The notes beneath the pieces are model-generated. The model did not search any database and was not told where the DNA came from. It worked only from the letters and a program-made list of their open reading frames with translations. This document shows positions 31,930-41,096 of a stretch of DNA of 64,000 nucleotides, one piece after another. Position 1 is the stretch's first letter, and the number at the start of each line of letters is the position of its first letter. Source of the DNA: Paenarthrobacter nitroguajacolicus JCM 14115. GTDB lineage: Bacteria > Actinomycetota > Actinomycetes > Actinomycetales > Micrococcaceae. Where the stretch lies: NCBI GenBank assembly GCA_001313365.1, contig BBFS01000013.1, forward strand, positions 4,869-68,868. The letters run 5' to 3'. Position numbers and translations under genes: made by a program.

Positions 31930-33062
31930 CGAGGTGTCCTTTCGAAACCGAGGGCGCTGACGTAGTGGCCGGGCGAAAGCAGTGCCTCCCGCCCAACGCC
32001 CGCAGCTGCCCGTTCGATGCCGGGGGAGCCGGGACACCATGGGAGCCTGGTAATGGTTCTGTCCACGAGATGCCATCCCAAGTGGGCAGTAGCGCGAACC
32101 GGCAGATCCGGATCTTCGTAATTGGCATGATCGGCATAGGAGGTCCACATCCGGCGGATTGACGGAACAATGGCAGCCATCCGTTCGGCGATGCGTGCGA
32201 CGCGCTTTCGTCGTCGAACCTGGCTGGGGGGGGTGCGGAGGCCCCCCCTCCGCGGGTAGTCACAGTGTCCAGGACCGCCCTGTAGATCCACTCACCTGCA
32301 AGCATTCCAAGGTCCCGGGCAGGATCGCCGAGTCCAAATTCCTCCCAGTCAAGGACACACAGGCTCCCGTTGTGGAGATGGAACTGATCAAGCGCAAGTC
32401 GCCGTGGATGGGGGGGCGTTCTTGGTGCTTCCGTTCCGATGCCCTCAGCCGGTCCGCAGCGGCAACCAGCTCCGGGTCATTCTGCAGTTCTGCCCAGAGG
32501 GCCATCTCCGCCACTGTGAACTCAAGGTAGCGAGTGTGCGGAACGCCAACCGCGAGCATTTCCACGGGTGGGCTTGGAGGTGCCGAGCGCTCCAACCCAA
32601 AGGTAGGACCGGAGTGGAGCCGGGCGAGTAATGCGCCCGCTTCCTCCGGAAAGGTGTCCGGCATGGACTCCTCCACCAGCAACTGCGCCAGGCTGGTTCC
32701 GGGGGGGCAGTGTTCAAAACCAGGAGGCCATTCTTAGCGTCGCTGCCGATGAGCTGAGGCGTTGCCGGCGCACATTCCGGGGGGGACTGCTCGGCAAATG
32801 CGGCGAAGGCAACCGACCGGCCGAAAGACATCGGGCCGGAAGCCTGCGCTGAGATGTGCTTGACGAAGACCTTTTCCCCGCTCCGCAGCCTCATGTTCCA
32901 CGTGCCGTTGCGGCCGGCGAAAGCGGCCGGGGGGGCGATGTCTGCCACTGCTTCCCGGCCGTGGCCTGCAAGGACAGTGGTCGCCAGGCCGGCTGCGTGG
33001 CGTGCGGCCGGAGTGGTGGACTGCGGGTGCGGAGCTGTGGCGGTCATCATGAGGGTCTCCAT
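31926..33062 (-). CDS. APH-fold kinase LanK (class V lanthipeptide operon)
   Basis: About 375 residues of the aminoglycoside-phosphotransferase superfamily. An N-lobe with GTWNMRLRSGEKVFVKHISA (ATP-binding Lys) precedes the catalytic motif PIHGDLRLDQFHLHNGSLCV with intact HGD, and LDWEEFGLGDPARDLGMLAG with the metal-binding Asp. The C-terminal extension has RIAERMAAIVPSIRRMWTSY. In lanthidin pathways such kinases phosphorylate Ser/Thr of the precursor before elimination. Frames change near 32720, 32400-32410, 32240 and 31990. ATG at 33062 overlaps the stop of the small membrane peptide (TGATG). An internal Met pair at 33047-33050 is an alternative start. Confidence 0.82.
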
Positions 33063-33175
33063 CAGAGCAGCAGGGTGGTTACCGCATAGGCGGCCAGGAT
33101 GCCGACCAGCAGAAGGGCGATGTTGCGGATGAGCTTCTTGGTGGCCAGTGACTGGTTGCGCTTGTTGTCAGACAT
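33062..33175 (-). CDS. 37-residue single-span membrane peptide in the lanthipeptide operon
   Basis: Complete small gene without frame breaks. A basic head MSDNKRNQSLATKKLIRN is followed by a hydrophobic helix IALLLVGILAAYAVTTLLL. The stop overlaps the kinase ATG, and the exporter permease gene ends 61 bases upstream. It could help anchor the maturation complex, aid export, or give self-immunity. The position inside a coupled operon argues that it is expressed. No family is recognised. Confidence 0.7.
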   Translation of the reverse strand: MSDNKRNQSLATKKLIRNIALLLVGILAAYAVTTLLL

Positions 33176-33236
33176 GGTTTTTCCTATCTGGAACCCGATG
33201 AGCCGGGCCCGTGGACTAAGTGTCGAGTTGGGGGGG

Positions 33237-34163
33237 CTAGGCCATCTCGTCGGAGGTGAGGGACTGTTGCAGGGAAACCCGTGAGCCGGTGCGCAGTGCG
33301 TTGTTCCGGTAAATTACGGTGGCCAACCAGAACAGCGCGGGAATCGCTGCCAGCGATATGCCGGCGGCCAGCACCATCTCCCACGTGGATACGTCTTCCA
33401 GTGCGAAGCGCATCGGCATGAGGTAGGAGGAGAACAGCGGCACGAAGGATAGTCCTTCCAGCCACGGGTTCCCCCCCATGTTCATGGGCAGGACGTAGAG
33501 GGAGACCACCAAGAGCACCATTTGCAGGACGGACAGCGGCATGACCGCTGTGCCCAGGTCCTCTTGCCGGGAGACCGTCGAAGCGAGAGTTGTGTTCAAA
33601 GCTGCGAATATCACGTAGCCCAAGAGGAACCAGAGGATGAACCACAGCAGGCTGGGTCCCACGGCGACGTTGATGAGGGACCAGCCCCCCCCACAACGCT
33701 GAACCCCCCCACCACGCGGCGCCGCCGATCGCCAGCAGTTGGACGAGGGTGACCAGCCCAATGCCGATCATCTTTCCAGCCAGTAGCGGGACGATGCCGA
33801 TCTTGGTCAGCAGGATCTCCACGATCCTTGACGACTTCTCCTCAACCACCCCCCCGGAGGTCAGGCTCGATGCCGAGTAGACCAGGGATGCCAGCAATGC
33901 GCTGATCATGGCGGTGGCGAAGATGGCGCGGGGGTCAAAGCTCATTGCCCCCCCGGTCCCGCCAAATGAGTCCACAAGGAACCATCCGCCGATCCCGGCA
34001 ACAGCGCCGGCGAAAAGGGCAAGAAGCCTGTTGCAGTGAGTATGGTCCGGTTCCCCAGCCGGGTAAGGATCTCGCGCCGTATGATCAGGCGCGTCTCACG
34101 TAGTCCACTCCCGGAAGAAGGAGCGGCGCTTCGGGTTGTGCGATCAAATGTTGTTGCGCTCAT
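33237..34163 (-). CDS. ABC-2 type exporter permease (class V lanthipeptide operon)
   Basis: About 310 residues, six predicted spans, ABC2/NatB-like. The N-terminus is [20 protein letters not shown] then RLIIRREILTRLGNRT. Spans include AIFATAMISALLASLVYSAS, KMIGIGLVTLVQLLAIGGA, LLWFILWFLLGYVIFAALN, MPLSVLQMVLLVVSLYVLP and VLAAGISLAAIPALFWLATV. VEEKSSRIVEILLTKI is a conserved cytoplasmic loop of this family. Frames change near 34015, 33955 and 33690. ATG at 34163 overlaps the ATPase stop. It probably exports the mature peptide or confers immunity. Confidence 0.85.
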
Positions 34164-35143
34164 TGCGATACTCCAACTTTGTCGAGGGAGCGCTCCGCCC
34201 CCCGTGGTGATACCTGGACCGGACGAAATGAACTTGCCGGCAAGCAGGTCAGCCAATGACCTCTGTGCGGACACAATGCTCTTCAGCCCGCCGTGCCGTT
34301 GCGCTGCTGCAAGGATTTCGCCGGGCACGTCCCGTCCTGAGCCGTCCACCGAGACGAGGACCGTGGTGCGGTCGGCGGCGGAAAACTCCACGTTGACGCC
34401 CCCCCGGGCCATCGAGACTTCAGCGGCGAACGAATCTGCCGTGCGGGAGAAGGCGAGCCGCCAGCGGCTTTTACCGTCGTCCTGCAGCTCCACGACACTG
34501 CCGCTCGCCGTCACACGACCGCGATCGAGAATGCAGACCTTATCGCACAGGCGCTCTACGAGCTCAAGTTGGTGTGAGGAAAAGAGAACCCCGACGCCCC
34601 CCCGGTCCGCCTGCTCCCGGATGAGTCGGGACATGGTTTCGACGGCGATGGGATCCAACCCCGAGAATGGCTCGTCCAGCACCAGGAGTGCCGGGTCCCC
34701 CACTAAGGCGACGGCCAGCTGGACGCGCTGCTGGTTTCCCAAGGAGAGGTCCTGGACCAAAGCCTGCTCACGGCCTTGCAGGCCGAGGGAGGCGATGAGT
34801 TCGTCTGCAACCTCACGTGCGGCGCCGGCTTGGTGCCCTTCCAGCAGGGCGAAGTGAATGATCTGGTCCCTCACCGGCATCTGGGGGGTAGAGGCCTCGT
34901 TCCTCGGGCATGTACGATGCGCCTCCGGTCCTTGGCTGTGATGGGCAAGGCTTCCCAGGTGACTTCGCCGTGGTCCGGGGTCAGCAGACCAAGGATCACG
35001 CGCATGGTGGTGGTCTTACCTGCACCGTTGCCGCCGATGAATCCCACGATCTCCCCCCCGCGATGGACCGTGAGGTCCACATCGTGGAGGACCCTGCGGT
35101 CACCGAAGCTGCGGCTGATGCCCGTGAGCTGTAGGCCGTTCAT
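34160..35143 (-). CDS. ABC exporter ATP-binding protein (class V lanthipeptide operon)
   Basis: About 325 residues. Walker A is [17 protein letters not shown], the Q-loop region follows [18 protein letters not shown], the signature is [15 protein letters not shown] (LGNQQR in place of LSGGQ, common in NatA-like proteins), Walker B is [13 protein letters not shown] and the switch His is [12 protein letters not shown]. The C-terminal extension ends before the permease start with overlapping ATGA. Frames change near 34887 and 34202. ATG at 35143 has GAGGAGCG upstream. First gene of the operon; the palindrome at 35217 lies 74 bases upstream. Confidence 0.87.
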
Positions 35144-35216
35144 ACTTCGCTCCTCGAAATTCGTTCATGTTTCCTGTCAAGAACGACGCTACGGAGGATC
35201 GGGGGGGATATCCACC

Positions 35217-35232
35217 CTGTACTCGAGTACAG
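35217..35232. promoter_or_regulatory. palindromic operator candidate upstream of the lanthipeptide operon
   Basis: CTGTACTCGAGTACAG is a perfect 16-bp palindrome, and TTGTACAA at 35240-35247 is a second small one. They lie between the exporter ATPase start and the end of the alpha/beta hydrolase gene. GTAC occurs in both, suggesting two half-sites or two operators of one regulator. No regulator gene is in the operon. Confidence 0.5.
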
Positions 35233-35255
35233 AGCTCACTTGTACAAAAGTTCAC

Positions 35256-36399
35256 CTAGGCCGGGCGGATGACCTTACCGTTGGGCTCTTGGTATGACGG
35301 CTCCTGGGGGGGCTCGGGTGGGAGCGGCTGGAGCTCATCCTGGACGCGTTCAAGCAGCGGCCGGTAGATGCTGCCGTTCCACTGCGGGCTGGCATGGGCG
35401 GGCCGGGCGCCTTCCGTGCTGAGCGTGGGCATCGCCATGTTGGCTCCGAAGACTTTGCTCCACCCCCCCGCACGCGCTGACTCGTAATCCACGGTGGCGT
35501 CCTTGGCGTTGCCTATGAAAGCCATCTTGGAGCCCCCCCCGATCTTTCCCGCCAGCCGGAGGCCGTCAAAGTGTAGATGTACGCCGACTCCGTCTGTATC
35601 AGGACGCTGGACGGGGGGGCGATCGGCGATAGTTGCTCCAGGCTTTGGTCCAGAATCTGGCGCCAGGTGCGCTCATCCTTATGCGCCACCCGCTCCCCCC
35701 AGCTCGTAGCCGCCGCGCAGGACCGAAGGGATTCGGAAGCCATTCTCGTAAAGGAACACCACGCCGTCGAACCAGCTTTGGTCCAGGACGTCGGCGCGGC
35801 TGAACGGACTCGAATCCAAGACGATCAATTGCGTCTCGACGCCGTGCAGCTCCAGCAGGCGGGCGGCGACCTGGGTGGCGAGCATTCCGCCGAAGCTGTG
35901 GCCGTAAAAGTACAGCTTCTCCAGTTCCAGTTCACGGACGTGCAGGATGATTTCGCGGACTATTTCGTCCACGTCCAGGCCCAGGTTTGAATATCCGACG
36001 GCGGCAAGGCGGCCCCCCCGCTGATGAAGGGCAGGACGCAGTGAGTTGAGTATCCACTGGGCCTCTTCCCAGCTGGTTTTATAGCCCGGAAAGAGGATCC
36101 AGCTGGCCTTGGGGGAAGTACAGGTCCGAGTACGGATCCGGAACGCGGAGGATCTTGGTGGCCCGCCGCTCGGCCTGTACGCGCCGGGTGAAAAGCATGT
36201 CCGCTGCGAGCGCTCCCGAGGCTCCGGCGGTGATGAGGAAATTGCGGCGGGACGTTTTCTTCAGCCGGGCAGCGTAGGGCAGGATCCGGGCCCATGAGCC
36301 CGGATCCTCGGCCTGTTCCGGTTCCGGAGTCGCCGGCGTGGGGGGGAGGTTTTCGTTCACCTCCGGCGGCGCCGTGAGCTTCCCTACTTGAACGTCCAC
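35256..36399 (-). CDS. Tat-exported alpha/beta hydrolase
   Basis: About 380 residues. A 45-residue Pro/Glu-rich N-terminus (NENLPPTPATPEPEQAEDPG) precedes a twin-arginine motif KKTSRRNFLITAGASGALAA, so export by Tat is likely although the motif is unusually far from the start. The hydrolase fold shows AVGYSNLGLDVDEIVREII, the nucleophile elbow FYGHSFGGMLATQVAARLLE (Ser) and ETQLIVLDSSPFSR. The tail ends NGKVIRPA. Frames change near 36075, 36015, 35700 and 35540. GTG at 36399 is the start used. Another start is possible. Substrate unknown. It may sit upstream of the lanthipeptide operon by chance. Confidence 0.65.
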
Positions 36400-36446
36400 G
36401 CAGCAAGCATAGGCTTCGTGGGCACTGCCTTACAGCCCCGCAGTTC

Positions 36447-37019
36447 CTAGTTGAGGCCCAGTTCATCCTTGCCGAAGGCGTAGAGGTACGGCACGCCGGT
36501 TTCGGCTTCGATCTTCTCTTTGGCGCCGGTGTTGCGGTCCACGATCACGGCCACTGCCACAACGTTGCCGCCCGCTTTACGGACACCTTCGACGGCGGTC
36601 AGTGCGGACCCGCCGGTGGTGGACGTATCCTCGAGAACCACTACGTTGCGGCCTTCAACCGAGGGGCCTTCCACCTGGCGGCCCATGCCGTAGGACTTCT
36701 GGGCCTTGCGGACAACGAAGGCGTCCACGGCACGGCCGGCGTCGGCAGCGGCGTGCATCACAGCGGTACCTACAGGGTCGGCGCCCATGGTGAGCCCGCC
36801 GGCGCACTCAACTGACACGCCGGCGTCGTCGATCATTGCCAACATGACCTGACCCACCAGCTTGGAGGCCTCGTGGTGCAAGGTGATGCGGCGGAGGTCG
36901 ATGTAGTAGTCCGCTTCCTTACCGCTGGAGAGGATTACCTTGCCGCGGACCACCGCGAGTTCTTTGATGAGTTCAAGGAGGCGGGCGCGGGCAGCAGCAG
37001 TATCAGGCGTGGAAGTCAT
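36447..37019 (-). CDS. pyrE: orotate phosphoribosyltransferase
   Basis: Intact 190-residue enzyme joining orotate and PRPP in pyrimidine synthesis. AVVRGKVILSSGKEADYYID and LRRITLHHEASKLVGQVML form the N-terminal part. The PRPP-binding motif is VVVLEDTSTTGGSALTAVEG, with GGLTMGADPVGTAV and KAQKSYGMGRQVEG giving substrate contacts. ATG at 37019 is the usual start (MTSTPDTAAAR). It is one of the few genes here without long G or C runs and without frame breaks. A LacI-type regulator lies directly upstream. Confidence 0.95.
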   Translation of the reverse strand: MTSTPDTAAARARLLELIKELAVVRGKVILSSGKEADYYIDLRRITLHHEASKLVGQVMLAMIDDAGVSVECAGGLTMGADPVGTAVMHAAADAGRAVDAFVVRKAQKSYGMGRQVEGPSVEGRNVVVLEDTSTTGGSALTAVEGVRKAGGNVVAVAVIVDRNTGAKEKIEAETGVPYLYAFGKDELGLN

Positions 37020-37024
37020 GGCTC

Positions 37025-38014
37025 CTAGTTTAGTGGGGCCGCCGTGGTGGCGCGGATCACCAGGCGGGGATTGACGATCTGATCGCCGATTCCGCCGTCG
37101 CCATCCAGTTGCTGCAGCACCGCTTCCATGCAACGGCGGCCGAGTTCCTCGAAGTCCTGCTTGATGGTGGTCAGGGGGGGTGGCATGAAGAATTCGGCTT
37201 CTGGTTGGTCGTCATAGCCCACCACGCTGATGTCGCCGGGCACGTGCAGGCCGGCTTCCTGGACGGCGCGGAGTACACCCACTGCCATTTGGTCGTTCGC
37301 GACGAACACGGCCGTAACGGTGTGTTGTTTGATGAGGTCCAGCCCGGCGCGGTACCCCGATGCCGCGTCCCAGCCGCCTTGGAGCAGGATGTCCGCGCCC
37401 AAACCAGCATGTGCCAGCGATTCCTGCCATCCCTTGATGCGCTCGGCGGCGTCGATCCAGTGCGGCGGGCCGGAGATGTGGGCGATACGCCGATGCCCCA
37501 AACCGATCAGGTGGTCAACAGCGAGGCGCGCTCCGAGCCGCTGGTTCAGTGATGCGCCCGTCAGCTGGTTGCCCGTGCCCGCCCCGACAGCCACGATCGG
37601 CACGGGAAAGGAAACATCGCGCAGGACCGCGAGGACATCCGGGTGCGGAACCAGGATGACGATCCCGTCCACGGACTGGTTCCGGAAGTGCGCGATCGCA
37701 TCGTTGACGCTGTCGTCGGTCACTTCCCGGAGATTCGCGATGCTAACGAAGTAGCCTGCTTCACGCCCCCCCGCTTGTTCGACTCCCAGGAGGGTGTTCG
37801 CGGGTCCGAACTGACCTGTCTCGCAGGCAAGCACGCCGATGGTCCGGGACCGCCGGGTGACCAGGCTGCGGGCGGCGGTGTTGCGGCGGTACCCAAGCTG
37901 CGCAATGGCTGATTCCACGCGTTCCTTGGTCTGGCCGCTGACGTTCGGATGGTTGTTCAGTACGCGGGAAACGGTTTGGTGCGAGACTCCTGCCATTTTT
38001 GCCACGTCACCCAT
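37025..38014 (-). CDS. LacI-family transcriptional regulator, sugar-responsive
   Basis: About 330 residues, frame intact. The helix-turn-helix is MGDVAKMAGVSHQTVSRVLN with the hinge ARSLVTRRSRTIGVLACETG. The periplasmic-binding-protein-like domain includes QSVDGIVILVPHPD, GLGHRRIAHISGPPHW and VFVANDQMAVGVLRAVQEAG. ATG at 38014 is preferred because homology starts there. The frame stays open to a GTG at 38110, but that start lies inside a terminator hairpin, and the intervening DNA is an 18-bp tandem duplication (AGGCCTGACGAAAAGG). It is next to the ChvE/GguAB importer and is the likely regulator of it. Confidence 0.88.
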   Translation of the reverse strand: MGDVAKMAGVSHQTVSRVLNNHPNVSGQTKERVESAIAQLGYRRNTAARSLVTRRSRTIGVLACETGQFGPANTLLGVEQAGGREAGYFVSIANLREVTDDSVNDAIAHFRNQSVDGIVILVPHPDVLAVLRDVSFPVPIVAVGAGTGNQLTGASLNQRLGARLAVDHLIGLGHRRIAHISGPPHWIDAAERIKGWQESLAHAGLGADILLQGGWDAASGYRAGLDLIKQHTVTAVFVANDQMAVGVLRAVQEAGLHVPGDISVVGYDDQPEAEFFMPPPLTTIKQDFEELGRRCMEAVLQQLDGDGGIGDQIVNPRLVIRATTAAPLN

Positions 38015-38077
38015 GACGGGAGGCCTCGCCTTTTCGTCAGGCCTGGCCTTTTCGTCAGGCCTCGCAGCTGTGCCTGT

Positions 38078-38112
38078 CCCGGCCCCGGGCGTTGCCCGGG
38101 GCCGGGACACTC
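38078..38112 (-). terminator. hairpin terminator after the sugar importer operon
   Basis: TGTCCCGGCCCCGGGC and GCCCGGGGCCGGGACA form a perfect 16-bp stem around GTT, 22 bases beyond the gguB stop in the transcription direction. It lies in front of the lacI start. Confidence 0.8.
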
Positions 38113-38133
38113 CCCCCCTCTGGACATCAGCGA

Positions 38134-39421
38134 CTATTTCGCGTCGACGACGACGGGCTCAGACTTGGCGGGGGTGGTCGTTTCGGTTGCCGGAGGCGTG
38201 GTCTTCCACTTGAAGCGACGGCCCATGGAGGAGCCTCCGCCCGAACCGGTGCGGTTCTTGTTGAAGATGTCGAAGCCGACGGCGAGCAGCAGCACCAGGC
38301 CCTTGATGAGCTGCTGGTAATCCGTTCCCAAGCCAAGGATGGACATGCCGTTGTTGAGGACGCCCATGATCAGGCCGCCGATCATGCGCCGGCTACTGTT
38401 CCGATGCCGCCTTGGACTGCAGCGCCGCCGATGAAGGCAGCAGCAATGGAATCGAGTTCGAAGCCGGTGCCGCCTGCGGGTTGTGCCGAGTTCAGGCGGG
38501 CCGTGAAGACCAGACCGGCCAGGGCAGCGAGGACACCCATGTTGACGAAGAGACGGAAGGTGACCTTTTTGGTCTTGATGCCCGAGAGCTCAGCTGCGTG
38601 GAGGTTGCCGCCGATCGCGTACGTGTGCCGGCCGAAGATGCTGTTGTTCATCAGTGCCGAATACACGATCACCAGGACAGCCAGGACGATCAGGACAATC
38701 GGGGGGGTGCCACGGTAGCTGGCCAGCAGGAAGGTGATGATGAGCATCAGCACTGCGATGAACCCGTTCTTGACGGCAAACCATGCCATCGGTTCATTCT
38801 CCAGATTGAACTTGCGGCGAACCCGGCGTTCCTTGATGGCCTGGAACAAAATGGCAGCTGTACCGCCGACACCGAGGATGACCGTCAACCACTCCAGGAC
38901 GGATGTGCCGCCGGAAATGTCCGGCAGGAAGCCGCCACCGAGGGCGCGCAATTCGTTCGGGAACGGGGTGATCTGCTGGTTCTTGAGGGTGATGAGAGTC
39001 AGGCCACGGAAGATCAGCATTCCCGCGAGGGTGACGATAAACGCGGGGATGCCCACATAGGCAATCCAGTAACCTTGCCACGCACCAACCAGCGCACCCA
39101 CGAGGAGGCAGGCCGGGATGGCGAGCCACCATGCCCAGCCCCCCCAATGGACGATCATCACGCCTGCCACAGCGCCGATGAAGCCTGCAATGGAGCCAAC
39201 GGAGAGGTCGATGTGCCCGGCGATGATGACCATCACCATGCCGATGGCGAGGATCAGGATGTAGCTGTTCTGGACCACCAGGTTGGTGACGTTCTGCGGC
39301 TGGAGCAGGATGCCGTCGGTCAGCACCTGGAAAAGGATGACGATCAGGATCAGGCGACGAAGATGCCAACCTGGCGAAGGCGGCTTGTGAGGAAGCCAAG
39401 GGATTCTCGTAGGGCGGACAT
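38134..39421 (-). CDS. gguB: sugar ABC transporter permease (GguB/MmsB-like)
   Basis: Permease of a ChvE-GguAB (multiple sugar) importer, about 420 residues with ten or more spans. Conserved parts are LAIGMVMVIIAGHIDLSVGS (Gly/Asp motif of the branched-sugar permease family), WQGYWIAYVGIPAFIVTLAG with MLIFRGLTLI, NNSIFGRHTYAIGGNLHAAE and FELDSIAAAFIGGAAVQGGI. The C-terminus is a Lys/Pro/Thr-rich tail ending PVVVDAK. Frames change near 39350 and 38385. ATG at 39421 is preceded by GGAATAGCG, close to the ATPase stop. Confidence 0.88.
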
Positions 39422-39426
39422 GTTCG

Positions 39427-40965
39427 CTATTCCTTCTCTTGAGTCATGAAGTGCATGAGGGTTTCCTGGGTGGCTTCGGCGATGGGGACTTCGCCGGTGA
39501 TGTGGCCCGCGGACAGCGTGTAGATCCTGTCGCAGATGCCAGGAGCTCCGGAAGCTCAGAGGAGATCACAATGACGGCTTTCCCCCCCGCCGCTGCGAGC
39601 TCCGCAATGATCGTGTAAATCTCAAACTTGGCGCCGACGTCGATGCCGCGGGTTGGTTCGTCCAGGATCAGGACGTCAGGGTCCGAAAACATCCATTTGC
39701 TCAGCACCACCTTTTGCTGGTTTCCACCTGAGAGCTTGCCGGTGATGGCAGCGACGGAAGGAGCTTTGATGTTCATGCTCTTCCGGTAGTGGTTGGCAAC
39801 GGTGGTCTCCTTGTTGCCGTCCACCCAGCCTCGTTTGGCCAGCTTGTTCAGTGCTGCCATGGAGATGTTCCGCTTGATGTCTTCAATAAGGTTCAGGCCG
39901 TAGTGCTTGCGGTCTTCGGTGGCGTACGCAATCCCGTGGTCAATTGCGTCGGAGACCGTGGACGTGTCGATTTCCTGGCCATACTTGTAAACCTTGCCCG
40001 ATACCGCCCGCCCGTAGGTCCGGCCGAATACGCTCATGGCCAGCTCGGTCCTGCCGGCACCCATGAGCCTGCAAGGCCTACTACTTCGCCCTTGCGGACA
40101 TTGAGGCTGGCGTTGTTCACCACCATGCGGGAATGGTCCTGCGGGTGCTGGACGGTCCAGTCTTCGATGCGGAGGACTTCCTCGCCGATGTTGGGGGGTC
40201 CGGTCCGGATAGAGGCTTTCGAGGTCGCGTCCAACCATGCCCCCCCGGATGATGCGTTCCTGGGTGATCTGGCCTTGGTCCAGGCGCAGGGTCTCAATGG
40301 ATTTCCCATCACGGATGATGGTGACGGCGTCGGCCACTTTGCGGATCTCGTTGAGTTTGTGGCTAATGATGATGCTGGTCACGCCCTGGCCCTTGAGGTG
40401 CAGGATGAGGTCCAGCAAGTGGTCCGAGTCTTCATCGTTCAGCGCCGCCGTGGCTCATCCAGGATGAGGAGCTTCACCTCTTTGGACAGCGCCTTGGCGA
40501 TCTCAACCAGCTGCTGCTTGCCAACACTGATGTGTTGGATGGGGGGGTGATCGGGTTTTCGCTGAGGCCTACGCGTGCCAGCAGCTTGGCGGCTTCCAGG
40601 TTGGTCTTCCGCCAGTCCACCCAGCCTTATTGGCAAGCTCGTTGCGAGGTAGATGTTCTCGGCGATGGACAGGTACGGGCTGAGGGCCAGTTCCTGGTGG
40701 ATGATCACGATGCCGCGCTTCTCGCTGTCCGTGATGCTCGAAAACTCACAGGCTCATTTTCGAAGAGGATGTCGCCGTCGAAAGTGTTGTGCGCGTAGAC
40801 GCCGGACAACACCTTCATGAGGGTGGATTTCCCTGCTCCGTTCTCGCCACAGATGGCGTGAACCTCACCCCCCCGGTTAACGTCCAGGGTGACGTCCTGA
40901 AGGGCTTTTACCCCCCCGGGGAAGGTCTTGGTGATTCCTCGCATTTGAAGAATGGGTACGTTCAT
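39427..40965 (-). CDS. gguA: sugar ABC transporter ATP-binding protein, two ATPase domains (GguA/MmsA-like)
   Basis: Tandem ATPase of about 510 residues that energises the importer. Domain 1 has [20 protein letters not shown] (Walker A), then [20 protein letters not shown] (signature) and LLILDEP (Walker B), then [17 protein letters not shown] (switch). Domain 2 has [34 protein letters not shown], and [20 protein letters not shown]. The C-terminus reads HFMTQEKE. Frames change near 40740, 40620, 40450, 40235, 40060 and 39540. It lies between the binding-protein and permease genes, with a hairpin in the gap to the binding protein. Confidence 0.9.
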
Positions 40966-41028
40966 CGTCAATTCCCGCTGACTGGTTGAAACTGGGCCAG
41001 GCCGAGGACTCGGAGGCTCTGGAGGAGG

Positions 41029-41082
41029 CTGTGGCCCCCCCGTCGCACTGCGCACTGCAACACAGGGGTTCGGGGGCCACAG
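41029..41082 (-). terminator. intercistronic hairpin between chvE and gguA
   Basis: CTGTGGCCCCC and GGGGGCCACAG form a stem around about 32 bases. It is downstream of the binding-protein stop and has no clear T-run, so it more likely stabilises the binding-protein transcript than terminates fully. Confidence 0.6.
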
Positions 41083-41096
41083 ACCGGGGGACGTGA

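Noticed and set aside
26571..33062. Thioamitide (thioviridamide-like) cluster
   Set aside because: Kinase, HopA1-like and flavoprotein genes are shared with that class, but no YcaO or TfuA protein for thioamide formation is present in the window, and M16 peptidases fit class V lanthipeptides better.
38412..39449. Long plus-strand frame of 345 codons opposite gguB
   Set aside because: Highly charged Asp/Glu/His-rich antisense of a membrane permease, typical of a high-GC shadow frame.
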